From Lentibacillus cibarius (lineage in GTDB: Bacteria; Bacillota; Bacilli; Bacillales; Amphibacillaceae), in assembly GCF_005887555.1 (NCBI RefSeq), contig NZ_VCIA01000001.1:1674001-1738000 (forward strand): 64,000 nucleotides of DNA, read 5' to 3'. Positions within the stretch are counted from its first letter, which is position 1. Each line of letters starts with the position of its first letter. Shown one piece after another: positions 8,929 to 18,611 of the stretch. The notes under the pieces are model-generated. The model saw only the letters and a list, made by a program, of their open reading frames with translations, was not told the origin of the DNA and made no database searches. The position numbers were made by a program, and so were the translations under genes.

Positions 8929-10119
8929 TTAAATAATACCGAGTTCCTTACCGATTTTTTCATAAGTGGCAAGTGCTTGATCAAGCATTTCTTTCGTGTG
9001 GGCTGCTGTCGGCATGTTGCGCACACGACCTGTTCCCCTTGGTACGGTTGGGAAGACGATGGATTTGGCATAAACGCCTTCTTCATTTAGTCGCTTACTG
9101 AACGTTTGTGTATCATTTTCGTCACCGATGATACATGGGGTAATTGGTGTTTCACTGTTACCGATATCAAATCCAAGCTTTTGCAGGCCGTCTTTTAAGT
9201 AGTTGCTATTCTCCCACAGTTTTTCGTTCAAATCAGTGGATTCCATCAGCAAATCAACAGCTTTCGTGCTGGCTGCGGCATCGGCCGGTGACACAGCTGT
9301 CGAGAACAGGAATGGACGGGAACGAACTTTTAACCAGTCAATCAATTCTGCTTTGCCGGCAACATAACCGCCGATCACACCGATTGCCTTGGATAAGGTC
9401 CCCATCTGGAAGTCTACCTTATCCTGCAGACCGAAATGCTTGACAGTACCGGCACCTTGACCAAGCACCCCGGACCCGTGGGCATCATCGACATACGTAA
9501 TCAAGTCAAATTCCTCGGCGATACCGACAATTTCTGGAAGTTTGGCAATATCGCCATCCATAGAAAAGACCCCATCCGTAATGACCATGATTTTATTGTA
9601 CTGGCCGGACTCAACTGCTTGGCGTGCTTTTTCGCGCAAATCGTCCATATCCGCATGGTTGAATGGTATGATTTTTGCTTTGGAAAGCCGGCATCCATCA
9701 ATAATTGATGCGTGATTCAACTGATCGGACAGGATGGCATCGTTTTTATCCATTACAGCGGATATCGCTGCCATATTGCAATTGAAACCGGACTGGAAGG
9801 AAATGACTGCTTCTGTTCCTTTGAATGCTGCCAGTTTCTTCTCCAGCTCCAGGTGCAGATCCATCGTCCCATTGATTGTGCGAACCGCGCCGGCACCAAC
9901 GCCATGCGAGTCGACGGCATCTTTGGCGACTTCCTTAAGGCGCTCATCGGTTGCCAGGCCGAGATAGTTATTGGACGAAAGATTAATCAACTTCTTCCCG
10001 TCAATCGTAATCTCCGGACCGTTTGCACCTTCGAGAGGATCGATTTCATTGTAGAGTCCTTTTTCTTTCAAGTCGGCAATATTTTCATGTAAAAAGGTTT
10101 GCAATGCGTTGCTTGTCAT
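8929..10119 (-). CDS. kbl: Glycine C-acetyltransferase (2-amino-3-ketobutyrate CoA ligase)
   Basis: 396 residues; start ATG 10119 with TCCTCCTTT (minus-strand AAAGGAGGA) just upstream. It belongs to the alpha-oxoamine synthase family of fold-type I PLP enzymes: [11 protein letters not shown] near residue 40, [16 protein letters not shown] and the PLP lysine in [14 protein letters not shown]. It cleaves 2-amino-3-ketobutyrate with CoA to glycine and acetyl-CoA. Together with the following tdh it forms a two-gene threonine-to-glycine operon. A cre-like palindrome sits right upstream of the ribosome binding site, so catabolite repression is likely. Confidence 0.92.
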   Translation of the reverse strand: MTSNALQTFLHENIADLKEKGLYNEIDPLEGANGPEITIDGKKLINLSSNNYLGLATDERLKEVAKDAVDSHGVGAGAVRTINGTMDLHLELEKKLAAFKGTEAVISFQSGFNCNMAAISAVMDKNDAILSDQLNHASIIDGCRLSKAKIIPFNHADMDDLREKARQAVESGQYNKIMVITDGVFSMDGDIAKLPEIVGIAEEFDLITYVDDAHGSGVLGQGAGTVKHFGLQDKVDFQMGTLSKAIGVIGGYVAGKAELIDWLKVRSRPFLFSTAVSPADAAASTKAVDLLMESTDLNEKLWENSNYLKDGLQKLGFDIGNSETPITPCIIGDENDTQTFSKRLNEEGVYAKSIVFPTVPRGTGRVRNMPTAAHTKEMLDQALATYEKIGKELGII

Positions 10120-10136
10120 CTTGGTTTCCTCCTTTA

Positions 10137-10152
10137 TGTAAACGCTTTTACA
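10137..10152 (-). promoter_or_regulatory. cre-like operator of kbl-tdh
   Basis: TGTAAACGCTTTTACA is a near-perfect palindrome around a central CG and differs from the CcpA cre consensus at one core position. It overlaps the leader just upstream of the kbl ribosome binding site. Carbon catabolite control of threonine breakdown is inference. Confidence 0.6.
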
Positions 10153-10207
10153 CAATCTCCAACATCATTCTACCATGTTCTATCATAAAGTTTAACACAT
10201 CTCCGGA

Positions 10208-10612
10208 TCATTTAGCACTTCCGTACGGTTCAAGTGATGCTGTTTTAGCGGTTCTTCTGTTCAAAATGACTCCTGCGACTAGTACGACAGACGCGCCTAT
10301 GGCAATATAGAGACCTGCTGCTGGGTAACTCACCGATTCACCCATATAGCTTTGCGATACTTCCATACTATAAAAAACCAGGAAAACCACAGCAGAAACC
10401 GATGTGGCGACACTGAAAAAGCGCGGTGTTTTTTTAAACAGGGAAGCACAAATCGGAAAGGCAAACAGTAAGAGCACGATGTACCCCCGGTGCGCAAATC
10501 CATTAACGTTCCCATAAAAGGTAACATAGACCCAAGGAAAGAATAATGAGCTAGTGTATACGGCCGTTGCTATGTAGATAAGCAAATCACCGGTTTTCAT
10601 TTTTTTTAGCAT
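10208..10612 (-). CDS. Small four-helix membrane protein, unknown
   Basis: 134 residues from ATG 10612 (GAAGGGA upstream). Four hydrophobic segments are visible: LLIYIATAVYTSSLFFPW, YIVLLLFAFPICASLF, VATSVSAVVFLVFY and AAGLYIAIGASVVLVAGVIL. There are no charged motifs or catalytic residues that point to a family. It is transcribed towards kbl and separated from it by the cre-bearing leader, and it is divergent from the 46-residue gene at 10730. Function unknown. Confidence 0.65.
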   Translation of the reverse strand: MLKKMKTGDLLIYIATAVYTSSLFFPWVYVTFYGNVNGFAHRGYIVLLLFAFPICASLFKKTPRFFSVATSVSAVVFLVFYSMEVSQSYMGESVSYPAAGLYIAIGASVVLVAGVILNRRTAKTASLEPYGSAK

Positions 10613-10729
10613 AGAATCCCTTCTTCCTGTATAACAAGTTTTACCTATCATTTTGTCACAAAAAGCGGTGGTACATTCGTATCTATTTTATTATAATAAA
10701 GTAGAGAAAGAAAAAGCGAGGGTGGAAAA

Positions 10730-10870
10730 TTGAAAAAAATCTTAATGGCGTTATTTTTTGTTTTAATCCTCAGTTTTGGTATTATTGGCGTCACCCAAAC
10801 GGTCAATGACACAAATGATATAGTTGAAAAACAGGATAATGGTGAACATAAAACAGTCACATTTCAGTAG
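10730..10870 (+). CDS. Small exported peptide, 46 residues
   Basis: TTG start preceded by GAGGGTGG and, further up, a TATAAT at 10692-10697. The product begins with a basic pair and a long hydrophobic segment (KKILMALFFVLILSFGIIG), then a polar acidic tail of about 25 residues. This looks like a secreted or membrane-anchored peptide. The promoter, binding site, signal-like segment and a terminator right behind it make it a credible gene despite its size. Family unknown; a Phr-like signalling peptide is one possibility but nothing proves it. Confidence 0.55.
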   Translation: MKKILMALFFVLILSFGIIGVTQTVNDTNDIVEKQDNGEHKTVTFQ

Positions 10871-10906
10871 CTGGGCCAAAGTTACACCACATGCGCCTGG
10901 CCACTA

Positions 10907-10943
10907 CAAAAAGGAAGCACCCTTAGTGGATGCTTCCTTTTTT
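10907..10943. terminator. Bidirectional terminator
   Basis: AAAAAAGGAAGCA...TGCTTCCTTTTTT. A- and T-runs on both sides let it serve the small + gene and the convergent 3D-domain gene. Confidence 0.85.
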
Positions 10944-10951
10944 CTTTGTGT

Positions 10952-11722
10952 TTATTTGTTAACAATCGTTACGTCGACAGTGCGGACGCCCCAGTTATAG
11001 GCCTTTTTCTTCGTTGGAACATGGATATCAATTCTTTTACCCTGGATGGCACTGCCAATATCGGCAGCCGTTGCGTAGCCGTATCCTTCAACATACACTT
11101 CTGATCCAAGTGGAATGACATTCGGGTCCACAGCAATCACTTTGGCGTTCGGGTTGGCGTTTAAGTCCACCCCTGTTGATGTGACACCGGAACATCCGTC
11201 ACAATCCGCTGTATATGCTGTCGCTGATACGGTGACTGTTTTACCTTCCGGGTTATCTTTGGATGGCTGCTGTTTACTATCGCTTGTTTGTTTGGCTTGT
11301 TTCTCACGTTGATCCGCTGTCGTTTCATTCGCTACATGAGATGATGCGACTGCAGCCTTTTTCTGTTCTATTTGAACACCTTTCATGTCAAGTTCTTGTC
11401 CAATCACAATTAAATTAGACTCTAATTCATTCCACTTTTTCAGGTTGTCCACAGAGACATGATATGCTTTACCAATACTGATTAGTGTATCACCACGCTG
11501 CACTTCATATGTTTGATGCAAGTTTAGTTTTTGTTTCGGTTGGATAGTGGTTGTTTTAAATTCATTTATGTCAACTTGTTTTTCTTCCGTTGTATGATTT
11601 GTTTCAGCGATAGTCCAAAGGTTGTCCCCTTTTTCTACGCTTTGTTCTTCTGCCGTTACACTGGTCAGTGCTACGCCGGCTATGGATACAGCCGCAACAA
11701 TCGAAACTGCCAGTTTTTTCAT
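10952..11722 (-). CDS. LysM and 3D-domain cell-wall protein, YocH-like
   Basis: 256 residues with a clean signal peptide ending near SVTA-EEQ. Two LysM modules follow: a degenerate one (VEKGDNLWTIAE) and a typical one (YEVQRGDTLISIGKAY...IVIGQEL). A Lys/Gln-rich linker leads to a C-terminal 3D domain with three aspartates: TAYTADCDGCSG, IAVDPNVIPLGSEVYVEG, TAADIGSAIQGKRIDIHV. This is the MltA-like fold of YocH and Rpf2-type proteins, which are thought to act on peptidoglycan. Ribosome binding site AAAGGAGGGG is at the start. Monocistronic; the leader contains several TGTAAT words of the kind WalR binds, but not in the canonical spacing. Confidence 0.88.
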   Translation of the reverse strand: MKKLAVSIVAAVSIAGVALTSVTAEEQSVEKGDNLWTIAETNHTTEEKQVDINEFKTTTIQPKQKLNLHQTYEVQRGDTLISIGKAYHVSVDNLKKWNELESNLIVIGQELDMKGVQIEQKKAAVASSHVANETTADQREKQAKQTSDSKQQPSKDNPEGKTVTVSATAYTADCDGCSGVTSTGVDLNANPNAKVIAVDPNVIPLGSEVYVEGYGYATAADIGSAIQGKRIDIHVPTKKKAYNWGVRTVDVTIVNK

Positions 11723-11984
11723 AAGGTAGCCCCTCCTTTAATTTCAGCATTGCCATACTACCACAGCCCCATCGGCCATGCAGTTACAGGTCAATTAAGA
11801 ATTCATTACAAGGATTACCAGACTACCAAGGAAATATTACAATTTTAATAGATTTATTGCATCAAAGGGCTTTCATTACATTTGTAAGGGTTTTTAGTGT
11901 AATAATTGTCATTTAGTTAAGACAAAATTGAGGGGTTGCCTTTATTGAGGTTTATTCTCGGGTGAAATTCCCGCTTTATCTTTT
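11723..11984. other. Leader region of the 3D-domain gene
   Basis: About 260 AT-rich bases between the 3D-domain gene and the opp terminator. TGTAAT/TGTAAG half-sites occur repeatedly (for example near 11807, 11840 and 11878-11899 on one strand or the other), which is suggestive of WalR control but not convincing. No gene or known riboswitch was recognised. Confidence 0.35.
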
Positions 11985-12025
11985 TAAAAAAACTCACCCG
12001 GTTGCTATCACCGGATGAGTTTTCT
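11985..12025 (-). terminator. Terminator of the opp operon
   Basis: AAAACTCATCCGGTG...CAACCGGGTGAGTTTT followed by T residues when read on the minus strand. It closes the oligopeptide transporter operon about 30 bases after oppF. Confidence 0.88.
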
Positions 12026-12052
12026 ATCTATTTTACCGTTTCACGTGCGCAT

Positions 12053-13069
12053 TTAACTTTGAACTGCCTGTCGTGCTTTGTGTTCATCATTATATTTATC
12101 ATTGTACAAGTGGCATGAAACCCAATGATCTTTCGTATACTCCTGCCACTCCGGTTCCACTTTTGCACAGACGTCCATTGCCAGCGGACACCTAGTGCGG
12201 AAACGGCAGCCGCTTGGTGGAGCAATCGGACTTGGAACGTCACCTTCAATGACAATCCGTTCTCTCGTGCGTTCGACTTCCGGATCAGAAATAGGAATCG
12301 CACTTAAGAGCGCTTGGGTGTACGGGTGTAATGGCTCATGATATAAATCGTCACTCGTTGCTACTTCGGCCATTTTACCTAAATACATCACGCCTACCCG
12401 GTCACTGATGTGTTTCACCATGGAAAGGTCGTGGGCGATAAACAGGTAGGTGAGGCCTCGCTCCTCCTGTAGTTTTTTCATCAGATTAACAACTTGCGCC
12501 TGAATCGATACGTCCAGTGCGGAAATCGGCTCATCGGCAACGATAAACTCCGGATCGACTGCTAACGCACGAGCAATGCCTATACGCTGACGCTGGCCAC
12601 CACTGAACTCGTGCGGATAACGGTTGCCGTGCTCCTGGTTCAGACCGACCGTTTCCAATAGCTCGTTCACTCGATTCAGCCGTTCCTTTTTTGACTTGGC
12701 CAACCCGTGGATATCAATACCTTCAGCAATAATATCTTTCACAGTCATTCTTGGATTCAGCGATGCATACGGGTCTTGGAAAATCATTTGCATGCAACGG
12801 TTGAATTTCTTCAGTTCCTTGGTCGATTTTTTTCCGTGCACATCTTCTCCTTGAAAATCTACCTCTCCATTGCTGGCTTCATACAGTCTTAGAATCGTTC
12901 GTCCGGCTGTTGATTTTCCGCAACCTGATTCACCGACAAGTCCGAATGTCTCCCCTTTATAGATATCAAAAGAAATACCGTCTACCGCTTTTAGTACCGT
13001 CTTTTTATCCATTGGAAAGTGTTTTTTCAAATCTTTTATTTCAAGCAATTTCTCACGTTGCTCATTCAT
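12053..13069 (-). CDS. oppF: Oligopeptide ABC transporter ATPase OppF
   Basis: 338 residues. ABC ATPase with Walker [10 protein letters not shown], signature [15 protein letters not shown], Walker [13 protein letters not shown] and the C-terminal oligopeptide/dipeptide extension with its four-cysteine iron-sulfur-like motif ([14 protein letters not shown]...C). It is the second ATPase of the OppBCDF importer and pairs with OppD at the membrane. Its start overlaps the end of oppD by 8 bases, so the two are translationally coupled. Confidence 0.93.
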   Translation of the reverse strand: MNEQREKLLEIKDLKKHFPMDKKTVLKAVDGISFDIYKGETFGLVGESGCGKSTAGRTILRLYEASNGEVDFQGEDVHGKKSTKELKKFNRCMQMIFQDPYASLNPRMTVKDIIAEGIDIHGLAKSKKERLNRVNELLETVGLNQEHGNRYPHEFSGGQRQRIGIARALAVDPEFIVADEPISALDVSIQAQVVNLMKKLQEERGLTYLFIAHDLSMVKHISDRVGVMYLGKMAEVATSDDLYHEPLHPYTQALLSAIPISDPEVERTRERIVIEGDVPSPIAPPSGCRFRTRCPLAMDVCAKVEPEWQEYTKDHWVSCHLYNDKYNDEHKARQAVQS

Positions 13070-14089
13070 TTGTTTTCAGACCTCCTGCAATTGCAGATTC
13101 GGGTGGTTCTACGTCCGGTGCACGCTCGTCCAGCAGCCAGCATGCCGTTTTTTGTGTATCAGATAGCTCGGTATATTCCGGCATATGGTTTTCGCAAACT
13201 TTCATCGCATATGGACAACGCGCTGCAAACGGACAACCCTTTGGCGGATCCAGCAAATCCGGTGGTGAGCCCGGAATTGCCTGCAGCTCCTCGTCGCCAC
13301 CTTCCAGTTTCGGCATGGACCCGAGCAGTCCCCACGTATATGGGTGACGCGAGTTATAGAAAAGTTCATCAGAAGTACCTGTTTCGACAATTTTCCCACC
13401 ATACATAACCGCCACACGATCAGCTGCATTGGCTACCACACCTAAATCGTGGGTAATCAGAATAATGGCGGTACCGGTCCGTTCCTTTAAGTCCCGCATT
13501 AAATCCATTATTTGTGCCTGAATGGTCACATCCAGTGCAGTAGTCGGCTCATCGGCAATTAGTATTTTCGGATTACAGGCTAGCGCGATGGCAATCATTG
13601 CCCGCTGCCGCATCCCCCGGAGTACTGGTGCGGATACTGGTTAATTCGTGTTTCCGGATGAGGAATTCCGACAAGTTTCAGCAATTCGACACCACGTTCG
13701 TGTGCCTCTTTTTTCGACATGCCTTGGTGCTTAATCAAACTTTCGGAAATTTGTTTCCCGACGGTCATGGTCGGATTCAGCGATGTCATTGGGTCCTGGA
13801 AAATCATACTAATTTCCTGACCGCGGATGCTCTCCATCTGTTTATCAGATTTTTGAATAATATCTTCACCGTCAAACTTAATCGATCCGTCGACAAATTT
13901 TCCTGGCGGCATCTGAATCAGACGCATTAGTGATTGGGCTGTTACACTTTTACCAGATCCGGATTCACCGACAATAGCCAGTGTTTCTCGTTCACTCAGT
14001 TCGAAATTTACATCGCGAACAGCCTTCACTTCGCCGCCAAACGTATCAAAGGAAACGGAAAGATTATTAACTTCAAGTATTTTTTTCAT
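13062..14089 (-). pseudogene. oppD: OppD, broken by one-base deletion in the ABC signature
   Basis: Both halves of a full OppD are present. The N-terminal part (14089 down to about 13620) has Walker A GESGSGKS and the Q-loop IFQDPMTSLNP; the C-terminal part has LIADEPTTALD, HDLGVV and the CPFAARCPYAMKVC extension. They lie in different frames. The break is at the C run 13614-13618: on the minus strand TCC GGG GG ATG CGG, where the normal SGGMRQR would need one more G. The deletion thus hits the signature motif itself. Rest of the operon is intact, so a sequencing undercall is the first thing to suspect; otherwise the transporter would lack one ATPase. Confidence 0.88.
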
Positions 14090-14104
14090 GTTTCGATCCT
14101 CCCA

Positions 14105-15028
14105 TTATTTACGTTCTTTCGGATCCAGCGCGTCCCGCATTCCATCACCAATAACGTTGAAAGCAAGCATGGTCAATACGATAAAGAATGATGGGAAAAA
14201 GAGCTGATATGGCTGATATTGCAGATAAGGTAAGGCTGCATCTGACATGGTACCCCAACTGGCAAGCGGTGCCGGAACACCAAGCCCTAAATAACTTAAG
14301 AATGCTTCTGTGAAAATGGCGTTCGGAATCGTTAATGTCAGTGTAACAAGAATTGGCCCCATCGTATTAGGTATCAAGTGTCTGAACAGCAGTCTGATTT
14401 TACTTGCTCCCAGTGACTGGGCTGCCATAACATATTCCTCGTTCCTTAACTGCATCACTTGTCCACGTACAATCCTGGCCATGTTAATCCAGCCTGTAAT
14501 CGTCATTGCCAAAATCATCGTCCATAACCCTTGTGGCATAACGACCATCAATAAAATAACGACAAGCAGATACGGAACACCATAGAGAATATCGGCAATA
14601 CGCATCATATATTCATCAACTCTGCCGCCAAAGAAACCGGCCGTTGCACCCCAAATAACACCAATAATCAAATCGAGAAATGCAGCGGCGAGTCCAATGA
14701 AAAGAGAAATCTTCGCACCATACCATGTCCGTGCAAATATATCTCTTCCTAATTGGTCTGTCCCAAACCAGTGCTCACCGGACGGGGGCTTGTTTGCATT
14801 AATCAAGTCGTTGGAAAAATAATTGTAGCCGGAAATCGGGCCACCAATTAACGACATAATCCCAAGCAGGACAATAATTCCAACTCCAAATAAGGCCAGT
14901 TTGTTCTTTTTAAATCTGCGCCACGCATCTTTCCAAAAAGAAGTCGTTTCGCTGGCGATTCTTTCAGCTTCTGCTTCGTTATATTCAACAGGTTCGAAAT
15001 CAGATGGTTTCAAGTTCAATTGTGCCAT
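14105..15028 (-). CDS. oppC: Oligopeptide ABC transporter permease OppC
   Basis: 307 residues. N-terminal cytoplasmic stretch and first membrane helix (LALFGVGIIVLLGIMSLIGG), then five more helices. The EAA loop is at SLGASKIRLLFRHLIPNTMG, the coupling site for the ATPases. N-terminal OppC_N-like segment is present. It overlaps the oppB stop by one base and is followed 15 bases later by oppD. Confidence 0.93.
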   Translation of the reverse strand: MAQLNLKPSDFEPVEYNEAEAERIASETTSFWKDAWRRFKKNKLALFGVGIIVLLGIMSLIGGPISGYNYFSNDLINANKPPSGEHWFGTDQLGRDIFARTWYGAKISLFIGLAAAFLDLIIGVIWGATAGFFGGRVDEYMMRIADILYGVPYLLVVILLMVVMPQGLWTMILAMTITGWINMARIVRGQVMQLRNEEYVMAAQSLGASKIRLLFRHLIPNTMGPILVTLTLTIPNAIFTEAFLSYLGLGVPAPLASWGTMSDAALPYLQYQPYQLFFPSFFIVLTMLAFNVIGDGMRDALDPKERK

Positions 15029-15960
15029 TATTTGCTTCCCCCTTTGCCAACCTTAATCCGAGGGTCAATCAGTCCGTAAATCAGGTCGACTACCAAGATA
15101 GAAATCAGCAAAAGAACACTGAAGAAAACAGTCGTACCCATAATGACCGTATAATCACGGTTTGTGATACTTTGGACAAATTCATTGCCAAGTCCAGGAA
15201 TGGCAAAAATCTTTTCAATGACGAAACTTCCGGTCAAAATAGCTACTACTAATGGCCCCATATAGGAGACAACCGGCATGATTGCATTCCGGAGCGCGTG
15301 TTTATATGTCACAACGCGGTCACTCAAACCTTTGGACTTAGCCGTTTTAATATAATCCGAGCTCAACACTTCCAGCATACTCGAACGCATTAAACGTGCG
15401 ATAAATGCTAGTGGCGTTGTTGCCAGTGCTATAGCCGGAAGTATGGTGTGTGCAAATGACTCAAATCTGGCAACCGGCAGTGCACCCAGTTGAATCGCAA
15501 ACACATATTGTAATAAAGCGGCCATAATAAAGTTTGGTACCGAAATACCTAGAACAGCAATCACCATTGCCGAATAGTCACCGAACTTATTATGCTTCAA
15601 AGCGGCAAACACCCCGAGGAGCACGCCTATCGATAACGCAATAAAAATAGATTCAAGCCCTAGCACAAGTGAATAAGGGAAACTCCGATTAATGATATCG
15701 TTGACTGACTGAGCAGGATATTTGAATGACGGTCCAAAGTCCCATGTCGCGATATCAGTCAAATAATCGAAATATTGCACGTATAATGGATCGTTTAATC
15801 CATATTGTTCGTTTAACTGTTCCTCAATTTCCGGTGGTAGCTGTCTTTCAGCTGTAAATGGGCCACCCGGGGCAGCTTGCATTAATAGAAACGTAATTGT
15901 AACGATAAAAAATAGGGATATAACGATAAAACCCAAACGTTTCAATAGGTACTTTGCCAA
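15028..15960 (-). CDS. oppB: Oligopeptide ABC transporter permease OppB
   Basis: 310 residues when started at TTG 15960, which has GGTGAGGTG 7 bases upstream; an ATG further up (16023) has no binding site. Six membrane helices; the EAA loop reads [21 protein letters not shown]-terminus [23 protein letters not shown] is typical of OppB/DppB. It forms the translocation pore with OppC. Confidence 0.92.
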   Translation of the reverse strand: MAKYLLKRLGFIVISLFFIVTITFLLMQAAPGGPFTAERQLPPEIEEQLNEQYGLNDPLYVQYFDYLTDIATWDFGPSFKYPAQSVNDIINRSFPYSLVLGLESIFIALSIGVLLGVFAALKHNKFGDYSAMVIAVLGISVPNFIMAALLQYVFAIQLGALPVARFESFAHTILPAIALATTPLAFIARLMRSSMLEVLSSDYIKTAKSKGLSDRVVTYKHALRNAIMPVVSYMGPLVVAILTGSFVIEKIFAIPGLGNEFVQSITNRDYTVIMGTTVFFSVLLLISILVVDLIYGLIDPRIKVGKGGSK

Positions 15961-16235
15961 AGTGTAACACCTCACCTTTCTATTCTTTGTTTTGCTATAA
16001 CTCCAAAAGTAGTTTTTACTCAAGACGATTGTTGCTAAAATTATTCGAATCCTATAAGTTTTCGGTAATATTATATTAAAATAGGGGTGAATTTAATCAC
16101 CCCCTAACAGTTCACTATCTCCATCAAACTGATGGTAGTTTGAAAGAAATAGTGAACGGTTGATAACTACCAACTTATAAGACTTAGATAACACAGGAGT
16201 TTAAATTCTTGTTGTATCATGGCTATTCTGTTTTT
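15961..16235. other. Gap between oppA1 and oppB
   Basis: No gene. It contains an inverted repeat AGGGGGTGATT/AATCACCCC-like hairpin near 16083-16107 and a second one with GTTCACTATctcc...aaATAGTGAAC (16111-16155). These could process or attenuate the oppA-oppB transcript, so that the binding protein is made in excess over the permease. That is inference. Confidence 0.4.
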
Positions 16236-16239
16236 AGGA

Positions 16240-16284
16240 AAAGCCGGTATAAGGTATATTAATCGATACACCTTATACGGCTTT
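16240..16284 (-). terminator. Hairpin behind oppA1
   Basis: AAAGCCGTATAAGGTGT...TATACCTTATACCGGCTTTT on the minus strand, a long stem with a T-rich tail. Related in sequence to the hairpin behind oppA2 (18531-18572), consistent with duplication of the whole oppA unit. Confidence 0.7.
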
Positions 16285-16301
16285 CGGTAGCTGCCTACTT
16301 A

Positions 16302-17966
16302 TTAGTGTTCAGCAATATAACCCCATTTGAACTGAATGGTTCCCAACTTACTTACTGGTACATCCTTCACGTAATCTTTGTGGGCATAAACGTTTGTATA
16401 GAAATAGATTGGTGCAAGCGGCATTTCATCCATGAAAATCTCTTCCGCTTCACGCAGCAATTCTTTACGTGCCGCTTCATCTGTTTCTTTTCTTGCTTCT
16501 TCCAGCAGGCTGGCATATTCATCGTTTTCCCAGTTGGTATAGTTCGTGCCACCAACCGTTTCAAAGATTTCCAAGAAGTTGATTGGATCAAGGAAGTCTG
16601 CAAGCCAGCCATGGCGACCAACCTGATAATTGCCTTGACTTAAAGAATCGAGATAAACATTCCATTCTTCATTGTTCAGCTCAACGTCAACACCAAGACT
16701 CTCTTTCCACATATCCTGAATGGCTTGTGCTATTGCACTGTGCCCTTCACTTGTGTTATAAGAAAGCTTGATTGTTGGCAATTCATCGAGACCCAACTCC
16801 TCTAGCCCCTTGTCAAGATATTCTTTCGCTTTTTCAACATCATTATCTTTAAAGTAGCCGTCTTTATTTTCTTCCCAAATGGCTGTCGGAACCAGTGCCA
16901 TTGCAGGCTTTTGTTCACCCTTAGTAATATTTTCGACAATGCCTTTACGATTAATGGCTAATGCCAACGCTCTCCGGATATTTTTGTTCATGAACGGTTC
17001 CTTTTCTGTATTATACGAGTAATAATACGTGCCTGCCTTTGGCGAAACTTTTAAGCTACCTTCTTGTTTCATTGGCGGAATGGCTGCTAATGGTACCGAA
17101 TCTAACGGTGAGCCTAGCCAGTCCAACTCCCCATTATCATACATTTGCTTAGCCGTGTTTTCGTCGTCGACCATTTCCATGGTGATAGTTTCTAGTTGGA
17201 CATTTTCTGCATCCCAGTAATCAGGGTTTTTCTTTAGAACAATTTGATTCTTGTGTTTCCATTTATCCAATAGGAACGGTCCGTTTGTTACATAGTCCTC
17301 GTCAGCATCAGCTGCCCAGTCTTTGTTCTTTTCGGCCACGTTTTGATTTACCGGGTAATACGTATAGAATGCTGTCAGTTCAAGGAAGTATGGTGTCGGG
17401 TTTTCCAGTTCCACAACGAGTGTTTTCTCATCTTCTACAGTAATACCGACATCATCAAGTGAGCCTTCTCCGGTTTTGGCAGCTTCTGCACCTTTAATTG
17501 GATACAGCTGATAGGCATACTCAGTATCAGGACTGTTCGGATTGAGCACCCACTTCCACGAGTCGGCAAATGTCTGTGCGGTAATTGGGTCACCATTCGA
17601 CCATTTCACACCGTCACGGATAGTGAATGTGTATGTTTTCTTATCATCTGAAATCTGAATGTCACTGGCCATCGCCTTTTGCGGTTCCCCATCAGGGCCA
17701 ATACGCGTCAGCCCTTCAAATACTTGGCTAAGTACAGCATTTGACGTCGTATCCGTTGCCTTTCCAGGGTGCAAGGATGGTGGCTCGGTCTTAAGGTTCA
17801 CTGTCAGTGACTGGTCATCTGCTAACGTCGCTTCTCCTGATCCTTTATTGTCACCTGTATCTTTTCCCCCGTCGCCGCTGTTGTCATCTCCACCGCCACA
17901 CGCAGTAAGGAAGATGCCCATGGCGAATACGAGTGTAAACAGTAATGACCACTTCTTCCAATTCAT
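16302..17966 (-). CDS. oppA: Oligopeptide-binding lipoprotein OppA, copy 1
   Basis: 554 residues. Lipoprotein signal with lipobox LTAC (Cys about 23), a Gly/Asp-rich spacer, then a family 5 solute-binding domain: LKTEPPSLHPGKATD, FTIRDGVKWSNGDPITAQ and NGPFLLDKWKHKNQIVLKKN are typical. It captures peptides outside the membrane and delivers them to OppBC. Nearest of the three paralogues to oppBCDF, separated by a hairpin terminator and about 340 bases. Acidic composition fits a halophile. Starts at ATG with AGGAGGGTC upstream. Confidence 0.92.
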   Translation of the reverse strand: MNWKKWSLLFTLVFAMGIFLTACGGGDDNSGDGGKDTGDNKGSGEATLADDQSLTVNLKTEPPSLHPGKATDTTSNAVLSQVFEGLTRIGPDGEPQKAMASDIQISDDKKTYTFTIRDGVKWSNGDPITAQTFADSWKWVLNPNSPDTEYAYQLYPIKGAEAAKTGEGSLDDVGITVEDEKTLVVELENPTPYFLELTAFYTYYPVNQNVAEKNKDWAADADEDYVTNGPFLLDKWKHKNQIVLKKNPDYWDAENVQLETITMEMVDDENTAKQMYDNGELDWLGSPLDSVPLAAIPPMKQEGSLKVSPKAGTYYYSYNTEKEPFMNKNIRRALALAINRKGIVENITKGEQKPAMALVPTAIWEENKDGYFKDNDVEKAKEYLDKGLEELGLDELPTIKLSYNTSEGHSAIAQAIQDMWKESLGVDVELNNEEWNVYLDSLSQGNYQVGRHGWLADFLDPINFLEIFETVGGTNYTNWENDEYASLLEEARKETDEAARKELLREAEEIFMDEMPLAPIYFYTNVYAHKDYVKDVPVSKLGTIQFKWGYIAEH

Positions 17967-18530
17967 TGATTAGACCCTCCTAGTTAATACATCTGTGTTG
18001 TCGAATTTTTACAGATAATTCACATTGTTGTTGAATTATCTGTTCTATTATTATACTATGATTTCTAACAAATTTCACTATTTTTTTTATAGAAAACTAT
18101 TAATTTTATTTCATAACCGAAATATTTCGTATCTCTAAATAATTCCCGGGTAAGCAATTTCATTTGATAGGGAGGTTCTTTTGCATGTGTATAACACCTG
18201 CATTTATGCGGCCGTAGCGTGAATACATATATTTATGAGGAATAGATAAGTTAGAAAGCCCAGTGTGATTCGGTGACTCATATTACTGTTAAAAGCAATA
18301 CACTTCCTATGGAAAATACCGACTTGAATGAAGTATGTTTCTTAAATGTACCTTTTGTATTCCATCGGTTGTCGTTATATGGCGAATTGCAAAAACCGCA
18401 GATAGAGTGGTTAACTTTTTACGAAGAAAGATCCGTGCCTGTGTGCAGCACCCCGTTTCCTTGTGCCTTTTATCCTACTTAGAATGTTTTGATTTGCTCA
18501 TATCTCGATTCACAATGTTAAACGCAGTTA
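17967..18530. other. Gap between oppA2 and oppA1
   Basis: About 560 bases. The oppA1 promoter and its leader palindrome fill the left 120 bases (listed separately). The rest is AT-rich; short open frames at 18273-18550 have no binding sites or recognisable product. It may be residue of the duplication that produced the oppA copies. Confidence 0.4.
18011..18085 (-). promoter_or_regulatory. oppA1 promoter and leader palindrome
   Basis: On the minus strand TATAAT (18055-18050) follows AAATAGTGAAATTTGTTAGAA, of which close relatives precede oppA2 and oppA3. Just after the expected start point is a perfect 12-base inverted repeat, ACAGATAATTCA and TGAATTATCTGT (18011-18022 and 18032-18043) around 9 bases. 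It can act as a 5' hairpin of the mRNA or as an operator. The AATTT...AGAAA element overlapping the -35 region is a weak CodY-box candidate. Confidence 0.6.
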
Positions 18531-18572
18531 AAAAGCCATATAAGGTATAGATTAATATACCTTATATGGCTA
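18531..18572 (-). terminator. Terminator behind oppA2
   Basis: ATAGCCATATAAGGTATA...TATACCTTATATGGCTTTTT on the minus strand, a long AT-rich stem ending in T residues. Confidence 0.8.
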
Positions 18573-18611
18573 TAGGTTATCTCTTTTTATCCTGCTTTAT
18601 CGACTGTTCAC

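Noticed and set aside
11723..11984. c-di-AMP (ydaO) riboswitch before the 3D-domain gene
   Set aside because: Wall-hydrolase genes often have one, but the conserved blocks of that class could not be found.
18273..18550. Two short plus-strand frames between oppA2 and oppA1
   Set aside because: No ribosome binding sites and no recognisable product.
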